Shown: positions 44,866 through 54,929, counted from the stretch's first letter. The stretch: DNA of 64,000 nt from Meandrina meandrites (GCA_963693305.1 OY855905.1:15453237-15517236), one strand, 5' to 3'. The notes: generated by a model not told the origin, from the sequence alone. Made by a program: numbers and translations.

Positions 44866-45840
44866 AAAAACCTTATCATGCAAGCACTTGACTTAAATGA
44901 TGACCTTTTATTGATACGCAACTGGTGTTTCGATAACCTTCTTCTTCTAAATCCAGACAAAACAAAACTGATGGTTTTTGGAAGCAGACAGCTCACTTCC
45001 AAACTCCCTGACTTCAGAATAACTCTACTGGGGAAAGAACTTGTCCCTGTATCTTCTGCCAAGGACCTTGGGGTTATACTTGACCCGAATATTACTTTTG
45101 ACGACCATATTTTGAAGACAGCTTCATCGTGTATGTCTAGTTTAGCTCAAATTAGTCGTGTAAAACATGTGTTTAAGCGTGATACGCTTGTAACAATAAT
45201 TAATGCGTTAGTATTTAGTAAGCTATTCTATTGCTCATCCGTGTGGTCCAACAGCTCCGGAAAAAACATCTGCAAGTTGCAATTGGTCCAGAACTTTGCC
45301 GCCCGCATCATCACAGGTACGAGGAAATTCGACCACATCACTCCAGCATTGAAAGATCTACGCTGGCTTCCTATTAAACAACACCTTTACCTTCGTGACG
45401 CTGTGTTAGCCTTTAAATGTATGACTGGATGCGCGCCTCGTTATCTTAGTGATCAGTTCACCACCCGAAACAAAATCACCAAACGTGCGACCCGGAACTG
45501 TCAGCTTTTAAATATTCCCCTTTTTAAATCTGCCTCTGGTCAAAGAACATTTCATTATAGAACAGTGAACATTTGGAATAACCTTACATCGAACTTAAAA
45601 ACCCTTAAAACTATTTCATCTTTTAAATTTCATTTAAAATCAAAATTAATGGAGGAGTTTTTAACATAGATTAATTAGGAGTAATTCACTTTATCCAAAT
45701 CTTTATCATTGTATTTTTTATCATTGTAATGCTTATCATTGTAATTTTTATAATTTTATAATTGTAATCTCTATTGTAATTTATTGTCACTGAAAAGCCA
45801 CGTAAGGGGAGTGTCAAATTCATTAAAGTTTAAAGTTTAA
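44866..45840 (+). mobile_element. 5'-truncated CR1/L2-like LINE
   Basis: An RT C-terminal frame plus a 3' UTR rich in TATCATTGTAAT and a tail of ATTAAAGTTTAAAGTTTAAAG type, the short repeated 3' terminus typical of CR1/L2-like elements. It split the nuclease-like relic. Confidence 0.8.
44878..45669 (+). pseudogene. LINE reverse transcriptase, C-terminal 263 codons
   Basis: Open frame with RT thumb/tail signatures: IRNWCFDNLLLLNPDKTKLM, then VFGSRQ, AKDLGVILDPNITFDDHI, CKLQLVQNFAARIITG, LRWLPIKQHLYLRDAV and WNNLTSNLKTLKTISSFK. The polymerase fingers and palm with YADD, and the endonuclease, are absent through 5' truncation, so it cannot move. Its openness suggests a recent insertion. Confidence 0.88.
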
Positions 45841-45937
45841 AGCACTCGCTGACACTACAATCATAGTATCTGATGGTTGTTTAATCGAAGGGAATGTTCT
45901 CGGACAATAGCTGATGCGAAGTTTGTTCTTAATGAAG
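45841..45937 (+). other. Bridge of the interrupted 6.7-kb unit
   Basis: About 100 bases between the LINE tail and the TAA-flanked element. By position it belongs to the broken nuclease-like gene; no motif is visible. Confidence 0.35.
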
Positions 45938-46083
45938 TAAGGGACGGACCATTATTTTTCTGGAGGGGGGGGGGATGAAAAATCTCTCTCTGCAAACTTT
46001 TTTTTTTATCTATGCACCTCTGCAAACAATTTTTTTCTAACAACACCTTCCTGCAAACAATTTTTTTTTCGCTCTTTTTTTAG

Positions 46084-46110
46084 CGATGACGTCATTTTAT
46101 GACGTCATCG
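46084..46110. promoter_or_regulatory. Hairpin of two perfect CRE sites
   Basis: Two 12-bp inverted arms (CGATGACGTCAT) with a 3-base loop, each containing TGACGTCA. A weaker version (GATGACATCATGTCATC) follows at about 46227. It may serve the element promoter. Confidence 0.55.
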
Positions 46111-46924
46111 GTTAATGCTGTAAAGGGGAAAAGCGATGGAATTTATGGAATTTTTGGGGTGATGTGTGATTACTCCTAAATTGAACCGAAGAGCACTGGG
46201 AACTAGGTGCATGGTTTGTGCTCTTTTTAAGCGATGACATCATGTCATCGGTCGTCGTGCGAGTGGACGGGATCTGTTGTCTGTTGTCTGTTGCGATTGA
46301 CCGATCTGTAGAACCGAATAGAAAACACCGCGTAGAACTCAAAGCAAAATACTCCCGGGCAGTTAGAAAGAAACGATTCCAAGTATAAACGAAAGAGACA
46401 AATTATATTTGACGTGTTTTATTAGATTTAGTAAACAGAAATCTTTACATTTTTTAAAACAGTTTAAAAGAAAAGAGCTAAACATTTTCAAGACAGCGTT
46501 TGACCTTGTATTGTATGTCGTCAGTATCGGATGTCGCGCTACAAGATAACGCAACTTTTGTCGAACAATCATTCAACACAGAAGTTGTCAGCTACTTTAA
46601 TTTATTTTTTTTTGAAATTTTCTGTCAAATTTCCTCAAAATTCTTAAAGACCCCTTGTGAAACTTCATCGCTTCTACATGCATTGCGTGCCGTTTATTTA
46701 ACCACGATCTGACACAAAAAGGAGGTTCGCTTTTGCTGCCATCAATCATTATTTAATTCAATATTTTATGGTGGTGACCAGTAAACACCTCTGAACCCAT
46801 CTTTTTCGTCTTCTGAGACGTACACTACGAAGATTGACGGCAGTAATTTTTTTTTATTTTTTTTAATCTTTTAACGAAGACTAGTGATCAGCACAAGGAA
46901 AGACTTCTTGTGGTTGTAAGCTTG

Positions 46925-46985
46925 TCGTTTATTTCCGACGCGTTTCGCCTCTAACTGAGACTTCTTCAGGGAATGAATACAACTA
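46925..46985 (-). ncRNA. Hammerhead-like core (Penelope-element type)
   Basis: Minus strand: CCTGAAGA, A, GTCTC-AGTTA-GAGGC stem, GAAACGCGTC. Same order as the motif at 240-290: CUGAAGA, a single A, a stem-loop, GAAA. Penelope-like terminal repeats are the likely source. Confidence 0.4.
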
Positions 46986-47129
46986 GCAAAGAACAGCATA
47001 TATGGCACATTCGCGTGCCTAGCTACAACTTCCCATGGACGTGAATAATAACTAAAATATGCTGTAAACGAACGTTACAAAAAATGCCTTAACACATATG
47101 TTATTGCGTGTTGTTATATTTTGGGGAGC

Positions 47130-47151
47130 ATACGATTAGCGCTAATCGTAT
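47130..47151. repeat. Perfect 22-bp palindrome
   Basis: TACGATTAGCGCTAATCGTA plus one further pair outside, centred on AGCGCT. Lies inside the TAA-flanked element. Confidence 0.8.
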
Positions 47152-47322
47152 TCTAAAAAATTAAAAAAAAGTTTCTCTGACTTCTATGCAAACTATTTTT
47201 TTAATACATATGATGTTTGCAAACAATTTATTTTGTCTTTTTAGGCCCTGCAAACAATTTTTTTCAATATTTTTCATCCCCCCCCCCCCCCCCCCTCCAG
47301 AAAAATAATGGTCCGTCCCTAA

Positions 47323-47690
47323 GTCTTGAGAGGCATGTCGACAACGCAGAAGTTTCCTCTTGAGACACAGATGAGCTGTTACTTTTACTGGTGCATCGTG
47401 CTAAGCTATCATCTGAGGTGTGCATTGTTACCATTTCACGCCATCACCAGCTGCGACAGCACCTCGTTTAACTGTGGACTGTGTGGAAGGTTTCCACAGA
47501 GAACTTTAAATCTCCTCTCTCCAGAGGTTGAAGACGTCCTCGATGCCGACACCATTACATCCACAGGGAAGTTTGTCGAATTTTTAACACATCGGAGGAC
47601 TCATCGGACTTGGTTCGTGTTGTGCTATTTGGCAAAATCAGTAAATCAGAATGGCTACCATTGACTAGCGACGCGTTCAAGCAACACTTT
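47323..47690 (+). pseudogene. PIN/XPG-like nuclease relic, C-terminal half (part 1)
   Basis: LRCALLPFHAITSCDSTS, then LSPEVEDVLDADTITSTGKF and VEFLTHRRT. The PFHAITSCDSTS motif recalls the LxxLxGCDxx core of FEN/XPG nucleases, with Ser where Gly is usual. After a frameshift the other frame gives ISKSEWLPLTSDAFKQHF directly before the fold-back insertion. Frame damage shows it is dead. Confidence 0.5.
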
Positions 47691-47691
47691 A

Positions 47692-49311
47692 AGGTGGCCC
47701 GCGGCTATTTTTTGGGAACGGAGGTGCTCTTTTCTAAATCGAGTTTTCGGCATGTAAACCTCAACCGATTTTTCTGATTTTTTGCAGTCGAAATAACAAA
47801 TGTTCAAATTTTATAAAGCTTTAAATTATAGGGCAAACAAGGCAAACGATCACGAGATATTAGCGCTTTTGAAAAAATATATTTATGAAAAAAACGCGAA
47901 TATTTTCCAAACGCGACGATAGAGTTTTTTCTAATTAATGTCAACAAGTTCAAATTATCCAAGTTTTAATGTGAGCAAGTTTCAACGAAATCGGCTGGGT
48001 AGAAATTGCTGCACAGTTGACTGTTGAATTTTTGCTTCAAAATATTATGCTTGTGTATAATTGGGAGCTGTTACAACAACGTTTAAGTAATGCTCGGATC
48101 CAATGGATTATTTGAAAGCTTAATGCCAGCTAAAACGTTGCTGAAAAGTATGGAAAGATCGGAAACTCCTAGAAAAAGTTGTAAAAGAATGAAGAGGAAG
48201 AGGTTTACGATGCGTAAATTGTGAATTCTCTTATTTTTAAGTATGAGAAAATACAGCATATATGCAAACGGCTTTATCTAGTTTCGTGTGTCTAATCTCG
48301 ATGAAACGCGTCGAATTTTGTTCGCCAAGATGGCTAGTTCGCGTCTTCCATTTTGAAGCGCTTTGGAAACCCTCGCGTAACAGTAAATTATTCAAACTTG
48401 CGGCATTCTCAAGATTATTTAGCACCTGGAATTGAACATACCACGCCACATGCCACATTCATTGCTAAATAAAATGCATGAATACAAAGCTCAACCGCAA
48501 TTTTATCCGTGGCATGTTTATTTCCAGGTGCTAAATAATCTTGAGAATGCGGCAAGTTTGAATAATTTACTGTAACAAGAGCATTTCCAAAGCGCTCCAA
48601 AATGGAAGACCAGAAGTAGCTATCTTGGCGAGCCACATTCGACGCGTTTCATCGAGACTAGACACACGGAACTAGATAAAGCCGTTTGCACATATGCTGT
48701 ATTTTCTCATACTTGAAAATAAAAGAAAAAAAATCGGTAGATTTTTTTTAATTCTAAAAAAAATGAATATTTTAAAATTCACAATTTACGCACCGTAAAC
48801 CTCTTCTGCTTCATTTGTCTACAACTTTTGCTGGGAGTTTCCGATCTTTCCATACTTTTCAGCAACGTTATAGCTGGCATTAAACTTTCAAATAATCCAT
48901 GGGATCTTAGCATTACTTAAGCGTTGTTGTAACAGCTCCCAATTATACACAAGCATAATATTTTGAAGCAAAAATTCAACAGTCAACTGTGCAGCAATTT
49001 CTACCCAGCCGATTTCGTTGAAACTTGCTCACATTAAAACTTGGATAATTTGAACTTGTTGACATTAATTAGAAAAAAATCTATCGTCGCGTTTGGAAAA
49101 TATTCGCGTTTTTTTTCATAAATATATTTTTTTAAAAATGCTAATATCTCGTGTTCGTTTATTTTGTTCGCCCTAAAGTTCAAAGCTTTATAAAATTGGA
49201 ACATTTGTTATTTCGATTGCCAAAAATCAGAGAAATCGGTTAACGTTTACATGCCGAAAACTCGATTTAGAAAAGAGCACCTCCGTTCCCAGAAATAGCC
49301 GCGGGCCACCT
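47692..49311. mobile_element. 1.6-kb near-palindromic fold-back element
   Basis: The arms 47692-48430 and 48523-49311 are reverse complements over nearly their whole length, starting AGGTGGCCCGCGGCTATTT, with a loop of about 90 bases. TA on both sides. Taking out the element and one TA joins the flanking gene relic in frame (KQHF then MRCHYQTAVW), which fixes both boundaries. No protein is encoded. Transcription would give one very long hairpin RNA. Confidence 0.9.
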
Positions 49312-49620
49312 TATGAGATGCCACTACCAAACCGCGGTGTGGCGCCAGGCACACATTCAGAAACCGGTGAGTCTGAACCCGGAGGAGACAGGCTGGACGC
49401 TACAGAAGATCTATTGGTCTCTGTCTTTATGAAATTAGATTCAATCCCTCAGGCTTCAGTTGTCTAGAAGTGACTTTCATGGCGATGCACCACTAGCTGC
49501 GCGACTCTTCTCTGTAAATGCAGAAAGTTGCATTTCGTGTGTACTGGGCTGTGTGGATACACTAAGACGGACGCTAATCACTGCATCAACCTGCGCTAAA
49601 GCGCTTTAAAGACGCTTGCA
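49312..49620 (+). pseudogene. PIN/XPG-like nuclease relic, C-terminal half (part 2)
   Basis: Continues the relic after the fold-back element: MRCHYQTAVWRQAHIQKP, then LNPEETGWTLQKIYW, ending in stops. The pattern of a Trp-rich KQH...HYQ..VW stretch followed by a GW pair supports continuity with part 1. Confidence 0.5.
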
Positions 49621-49624
49621 TGAA

Positions 49625-50180
49625 AAGTAATATTTGTTCAGTGTTCTTGAGAGAGTTTAGAAGATTTATTAACAATATTTAAAATATTGATTAACAATAT
49701 AATAGACAGATTTAAACCTGTAAGGAGCAACCGCTTGTTATTTTGAATTAGTTAGTAAATAATAAAGATGGTAAATTTTAAGCTCGGTGATAAATAATGA
49801 AGATGATCTTTTTCAACAATGACGCGAGCATGGGACAAAGAAAAATTCCGAGTCCCCGACGGGAAGTGATCATAAAATGACTTCAGCAATATACGAGACA
49901 AACAATAAATTTTAATCTCCTACTGTAACAACTATGATGATTTTTCCACTTTCGTGTTATACACCCTAAAAAAAACTAATTATTAATGTAATTTTTGTAT
50001 TTTGTTTCTTTAATCAATAAAAAAATATTAAGAAAAACGAAGAAGAAAAGAAGGGAAACGGTCGATATATGGAAATCATATCTTGACTTATATTTTGATT
50101 TATATCAATGCGCGCTAGCTTGTAGCTTCAGCGTGGCATGCCAACAATATTTTTCTTTCTTACTTCAATTAACTTTTTTA
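49625..50180. other. Interior of the 6.7-kb unit, unclassified
   Basis: AT-rich, with no motif that I recognise. Confidence 0.4.
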
Positions 50181-50629
50181 AGAATAACAGAATTACGTTC
50201 GCTTTTTAACAAAATTCAAAACTATACCCGTGATGAGGTGAGTTTTATATACGAGGGCGTGGTCAATTGTCACATGCCAGCTTGATATTCAAAGAAACTC
50301 GTAAAAAATGTCAGAAATTCTCAGAATCATCTTTAGAGTACCTGATAACACTTTGAAATACTTTCTGGATTTATTAAAGTTAAAGTTGCTAAAGGAGAGA
50401 AAACTCCTTTTTTGGAAAATGACGTCATTATGAAATACCCTAAAACACCATCTTAACACAAGAATTGATCTTGGCAACAATGAGTTTTTAAATCAGCGTA
50501 CTCAAATTAGTAGAAACAGCTATGTTGCCAAAAATCAGACAAAAAATGCCTGTGGGTAACACATTTTGGGTTCCTGTGTACCCGACTATATGCAGTCAGA
50601 GTGGTGAGGATGACTTTACCCAAAGAAGC

Positions 50630-51150
50630 AGAGAGATGGCCAGTTTCTTTATTTATTGCGACTACCCAAAACGGATCATAGAGCGCTCCTTGGAACGGGT
50701 GTCCACTCTCCCTAGAGCCCAAGTCTTGCAAGCGACGATGTTGGAAAGATCCACCAACCAGCCAACAATCCCCCTGGTACTTACCTATCACCCCTTGAAC
50801 TTAATGATCAAGTGCATTGTGAGAGCAAGTTACAAACTGCTAAAGGACGACCCCGACACCAGCAATATCTTCCAATTTTTTCCGGCAATATTTGTTCCTA
50901 ATGATGTGCTGGTAACAGTGGTCCTTACCGGTATCCTCTGCGTACCGCCGTGACACAAGTCTGCAAGATTCTCTTGTACGGAGTAGTTGTGAGAGCCCAT
51001 CTATTTTCACAAGTGATTGTGGGACATACCCATGTGAAAGGCCCCGCTGCAAGACATGCGCTCACACTGACCAACGAGTCTTCTGTTATTGACACACCTG
51101 ATGGACAAATTAACATCCATCATCGGTATACATTTGCCACCGCTAACATG
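50630..51150 (+). pseudogene. Penelope-like RT/linker relic
   Basis: QPTIPLVLTYHPLNLMIKCI, then SYKLLKDDPDTSNIFQ. After a frameshift come AYRRDTSLQDSLVRSS and CGTYPCERPRCKTCAHT before a stop. Pro-Leu-Val-x-x-Tyr-His-Pro followed by AYRRxxxLxDxLV and a Cys-rich GTYPC...CKTC module is the region joining RT to the GIY-YIG endonuclease in Penelope-like elements. Frameshifts and stops show it is dead. Confidence 0.7.
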
Positions 51151-51436
51151 GTAACACTGAACATTTTAAAACTAGTTTTATCTATTTCACCCTTTTCAAA
51201 CTTGTTAAGTGTTTCATATAAATTTTAGCAGTTTATTCTTTTGTTACATGTGTATTTTTCACCAAGACATTGCCACTATATTTATCAATTATTTTCATAT
51301 ATTCAATTCTTCAAAGAAAGAATAGTACGCTAAGATTGACTCAGTCAAGTATGGCAGTTATTTCAAAACTGTAGCCAAATGACTTGCTATTCAGCTTCAC
51401 TTTCAAAAGATGATTATGACATATCAACCTAGTAAA

Positions 51437-51565
51437 TGATCTTGCTCACCACGAGTTTTCGAGCACCCACCCATGTCTGGAAGGTCATGGGTTTGATTCC
51501 TGTCAAGGACTCCGCTTTTTACGTTGTCCCACGCTGGCAACATGTTGAATATTTCATCTTTTATA
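51437..51565 (+). mobile_element. Possible tRNA-derived SINE fragment
   Basis: B-box-like GGTTTGATTCC (51490-51500) about 50 bases after a TTGCTCACCACGAG head. The cloverleaf is not closed. Confidence 0.4.
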
Positions 51566-51741
51566 TGATTATGGATTCTTTTCACTTGGTGATCAACTCA
51601 GTTTCTGGTCACAAAATAAAGTTTTATTTCTTGCCATATGTTACAAACAAATACGTCCATAATAATAGCGAGTGTTTATCAATTTTATGGATGCTGGGAA
51701 AGGAGAGATCATGGTTTCACCTGAGATTTCAAAATCTTTTC

Positions 51742-51747
51742 TTTATT
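51742..51747 (-). terminator. Candidate poly(A) signal of the ABHD3-like gene
   Basis: AATAAA on the minus strand, about 86 nt beyond the stop codon. Confidence 0.5.
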
Positions 51748-51832
51748 ATTCTTGTTGTAGGAATCTAGAGATCTCCTGTTCATAATAAAAGTTAACAGGT
51801 TTGGGATGAACACGGTGAGAAGTCAAATTCAT

Positions 51833-53011
51833 TCATATCCTTTTAGTTGACCATTGCTCAAATAAAGCTTGAGCATATTGAATGATGACCTTTTCCATGT
51901 ATCCTGCCCCACACGGGAATAGACACTCTGTAAAACCCACATGTCCACCATGTTTTGTTAATACCATTGCAACATTAGGACACCTGCAAAGAAATTTACA
52001 AGGAATTGAATCCTCGGGAGCAAAAGGATCATCAGCAGCATTTAAACACAAAAGTGGCACATTTATCTTATCAAGAGGTTTTATATGAAGACTTGCTGCA
52101 GTGTAATATTCATTGCTGTTTTTATAGCCAGACATTGGTGCAATGATTCTATCATCAAATTCTCTCACAGTGCTTGCATTTAACCCATGATTTATATCAC
52201 AAGGTATTTCAAACTTATTAAAGTTACTGGATGACAAATGTTGTTTAAGTACATTTTGTAAAAGTTTGGTTAAGTGCTGATTAAACAAAAGATGATTTAA
52301 AGGTTCTTCCAGGGATTCGGATGTCTTGAATAAATCCCATGGAGTAGAAATTACAGCAGCATCAACAATCATGTCACAAATACCATTATTTTCTTGTTCT
52401 CCCATTTTGCATAAAAAGTTAGTCAAAATTAAACCACCAAGAGAGATTCCTACAACCACGAGAGGATGGTTTGGCCGTGTTTTTTCAATACGCGAAATAA
52501 CATATTCCAGGTCCCGTGTGTCTGCAGCACAACATACACGTGGAGTCTTCAACTGTAAGCCACCTAATCCTCTGTTATTAAGAACAACAGCGGTGCAATT
52601 CAGTTTCTGGGTGATTTGTAACACAAAATGAAGGATGTAATTATGATAACTTGTGCCTGTCAAACCTGGTAGGATTAATATGGTGAAATGGTTGCTAGGG
52701 TCACCACTATTAACCCAGTCCAGTGCGATTTGTCCGCCATCAGTTGTGTGAAGCAATTCTCTATCGTAAGCAAGCAATGGGTGTGACTTGAGAACACTGG
52801 CTACCATCGTCTGAGCACGGCCTCCAAAACACCAAAATGTAGGCCAATACAATTGATTGACAAACGGACAGCGTTGCTTGATTAACAGTGAAATGACTGA
52901 TCCTGGCTTACAAATTAGCTTCGGCTTCCTCACAGCAAAAGCAAGGTAATATCCCACGTAAAGTGTTATGGTGCTAACTGTAAAACATAAAATTAACTTC
53001 ATTGACTCCAT
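51833..53011 (-). CDS. ABHD3: ABHD1/ABHD3-type alpha/beta hydrolase, intronless
   Basis: 392 residues from MESMKLILC. ABHD3 is a membrane lipase that removes medium-chain or oxidised acyl groups from phosphatidylcholine. A signal anchor spans about residues 5-24. RPFx-like entry sequence includes YWPTFWCFGGRAQT. The oxyanion loop is LPGLTGT (114-120), the nucleophile Ser190 is in GISLGG, the acid is Asp327 or Asp328 in LNAADDPF, and the base is His357 in HGGHVGF. Size and motifs match human ABHD3 along the whole length. The frame stays open 70 codons upstream (to 53221); I chose the Met nearest the anchor because upstream residues are unlike the family. The whole coding region is in one exon, whereas vertebrate ABHD3 has many, so it may be a retrocopy or a lineage with intron loss. 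ABHD1 cannot be excluded. Confidence 0.92.
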   Translation of the reverse strand: MESMKLILCFTVSTITLYVGYYLAFAVRKPKLICKPGSVISLLIKQRCPFVNQLYWPTFWCFGGRAQTMVASVLKSHPLLAYDRELLHTTDGGQIALDWVNSGDPSNHFTILILPGLTGTSYHNYILHFVLQITQKLNCTAVVLNNRGLGGLQLKTPRVCCAADTRDLEYVISRIEKTRPNHPLVVVGISLGGLILTNFLCKMGEQENNGICDMIVDAAVISTPWDLFKTSESLEEPLNHLLFNQHLTKLLQNVLKQHLSSSNFNKFEIPCDINHGLNASTVREFDDRIIAPMSGYKNSNEYYTAASLHIKPLDKINVPLLCLNAADDPFAPEDSIPCKFLCRCPNVAMVLTKHGGHVGFTECLFPCGAGYMEKVIIQYAQALFEQWSTKRI

Positions 53012-53048
53012 GGTGAGTACGTCGAGTACGACTGTTTCTCCTTTTTTG

Positions 53049-53085
53049 TCTCGTGTCGTCATGACGTTGTCATGACGACACGAGA
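53049..53085. promoter_or_regulatory. Perfect 17-bp hairpin before the ABHD3-like start
   Basis: TCTCGTGTCGTCATGAC and its exact complement are separated by GTT, 38-74 bases upstream of the chosen ATG. It contains two GTCATGAC palindromes. Could be a dimeric transcription-factor site or a 5' UTR stem. Confidence 0.6.
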
Positions 53086-53135
53086 ATATGCGAGGGGGAG
53101 AAAGTGCATTCCATGGACCATTCCATGCGTGTTTG

Positions 53136-53222
53136 CTTTGTGAGGCCGCGGAATTTTCCCGCCATGTCAATATTTTTCCCGCCATATCAACATTAGCTTT
53201 GTGAGGCCGCCGGAATTTCATA
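53136..53222. repeat. Short direct repeat upstream of the ABHD3-like gene
   Basis: GCTTTGTGAGGCCGC followed by GGAATTT occurs twice, about 55 bases apart, with TTTCCCGCCAT also doubled in between. Confidence 0.7.
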
Positions 53223-54024
53223 TCAAAGAACAGATGATGTTTCTTAACAAAGAGGTCGCAGCCCGCTGGTTTATCAAACTGCAGGTTAGGAGTATTTATT
53301 GTAAAGGGCTTATTATGTGAAATACAGGCACGCTTTACTGTTCTTAAAATTGATTTCTTTTCTTTTACGTTTGTTGGTGTAGTTAGTTCACAGTCTTGTG
53401 CGGTTCTTCTGATCGGTCTATCAAGCGCAACAAATTCGAGCTAATTCGGTGCACTCGCACGATGATATAAAGCGTTGACGTTACCTGTAAATAAACGACA
53501 CGCAATGCACGCAGAAGAGATGGCGTTTTTTTATGAACTTGCAGCGAACGAGCAAATTCTTAGCTGTCCAACAGTGCGTTGAAAAGGGTTGAACAAAAAA
53601 ACGAGACCCTAAAGAAGACTGTGATTGCTACGTGAGTATTGCACAACATTTGTTTTGAAAAGTGCGACCTATGGCACGGATAACAATGATCCAAAAACAG
53701 AAAATAAACGATTAGATAAAGACAATTATTTTGATGCTAAATCTTTAAAAATGTCGTTTAAGCCAGCAAGTATGGCGTTTGTTTGTTCCATTTGCCTGCT
53801 CTGGGCGTCACGGAACATTTTCGTTCAAATCTTACGTTGTCCTGTTCCATACTCTTTTCAAACATTTCAATAAAAGAACTCTGCCAGTCTGGAGTCGTTA
53901 CTTTCTCGCCTTTCTTTTCTCAGGCGGTTCTGATTCATGGAGAGAAACATTTACACTTTCGATTTGCGAAGCCTCGTTAACACTCGGCTCTGAGGTAAAG
54001 GTAGTGACTCATTTGATTGCCGTT
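53223..54024. other. Intergenic, nothing firm
   Basis: No recognised coding sequence. A 20-codon frame starting AAGAGATGGCG (53519) is too short to judge. Confidence 0.35.
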
Positions 54025-54507
54025 TTAGATGGATCGATGTTCCACCACCGGCACCTCAACAAAGATGTCGAAATAGGGGAAGCCTTCTGTAATTTTCTGA
54101 ATTTCAGCTTCTCCAGTCGAGCGAGACCGCTTCTTTAACTGCTTGAACTCGTACTCTAGATTCTGCTGCCGTTACTTCACCTGCTGTAGCATTCTCTGGC
54201 TTTCTGGACACCTTTCTTTATACAAAGAATAGATATCATTTCAGAGTTTGATTTTTTGTCTTTGTGAAACTCCCCACAGCTTACTAAATTTTGGCGCCCA
54301 CGCTTCAAGAACTTCGTGCGTTTCTTCCTCAGTCCAGTCAGCAGACTTAACGCGAGGTTTTTTCGTTTTTGTGTTTGCCGTAGCAAGTACTTCGACATCA
54401 CTTGGAACTGAAGACTGAGGCGATGGCGTGCTTCTCGCCAGTGTAGTAGCTGGACGATAAAATATGGCGCTTGTCGATGGAAATGGACAATGTTGACCGC
54501 CATTCAT
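54025..54507 (-). pseudogene. SANT/Myb-like DNA-binding protein pseudogene
   Basis: 161 codons in one frame broken by two stops. DWTEEETHEVLEAWAPKFSK is a SANT/Myb-like helix set. The stop after QRQKIKL replaces an expected Trp before NDIYSLYKERCPES, and a second stop interrupts VK...RQQNLEYEFKQLKKRSR. SANT/Myb proteins of this kind accompany PIF/Harbinger transposases in many animals. That fits the shared block between 54810-54925 and the TAA-flanked element at 45941-47319, but the link is inference. Confidence 0.72.
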
Positions 54508-54809
54508 TGGCTGATCTGGATTTGCTACTCTTGCAAACCGTCGACTTGTTTAATAACTTATCGCCAAAGGAACAAAATGCGTGATTTGTGATTGTGTGAA
54601 TTTTGTTTTTACAGAAAGAAATGTACGTGTCGTACAAGTCTTGCGTGTTCTGATACCTCATCGAAAACGCATTTGATTGACATTTAATTTCCTGAAATTG
54701 TTTTGATAGTGCGTATTAAAGTAGCGTGGCATTCGACAAACGATACAAGGTCAAACGGTCTCAGTTAGTCCTTGAGTTGTTTACACCTTTTAAAAGAAAT
54801 TTCTGTCTA

Positions 54810-54925
54810 CCGAATCTAATAAAACTCGTCAAATATAATTTATCTCTTTCGTTTATACTTTGTATTAGTCCTTTCTAACTGCCGGAGAGTAGTTTGCTTT
54901 GTGTTCTACGCGGCGATAACTTGAT
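54810..54925 (-). repeat. Dispersed block shared with 46325-46440
   Basis: On the minus strand GCGTAGAACACAAAGCAAA, GGCAGTTAGAAAG and AGTATAAACGAAAGAGA match the block at 46325-46440 in the same order. Confidence 0.75.
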
Positions 54926-54929
54926 TTCT

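Larger units (their letters stand above)
45941..47319. mobile_element. TAA-flanked TIR element (Harbinger-like duplication)
   Basis: The ends GGGACGGACCATTATTTTTC with TGGAG, a G-run and ATGAAAAAT are inverted at the right end. TAA on both sides (45938-45940, 47320-47322) is the 3-bp duplication used by PIF/Harbinger transposons. TGCAAACAATTTTTT is repeated inside both ends. The interior holds CRE hairpins, a 22-bp palindrome, a hammerhead-like motif and a block (46325-46440) that recurs inverted at 54810-54925. No intact transposase. Confidence 0.8.
43877..50596 (+). mobile_element. 6.7-kb TIR unit with PIN/XPG-like gene relic
   Basis: The left arm (43877 to about 44300) starts ACTGCATATAGTCGGG and includes AACCCAAAATGTGTTACCCA, TTGGCAACATAGCTA and ATCACGGGTATAGTTTTGA. 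Each is found inverted in the right arm (about 50180-50596). Inside, in order, are the first half of a broken nuclease-like gene, a LINE, a short bridge, a TAA-flanked element, the second half of the gene, a fold-back element, the gene end, and about 0.6 kb of unclassified sequence. No target duplication is obvious at the outer ends. DNA transposons of the Academ group are reported to carry XPG-like nucleases; membership here is inference. Confidence 0.6.
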
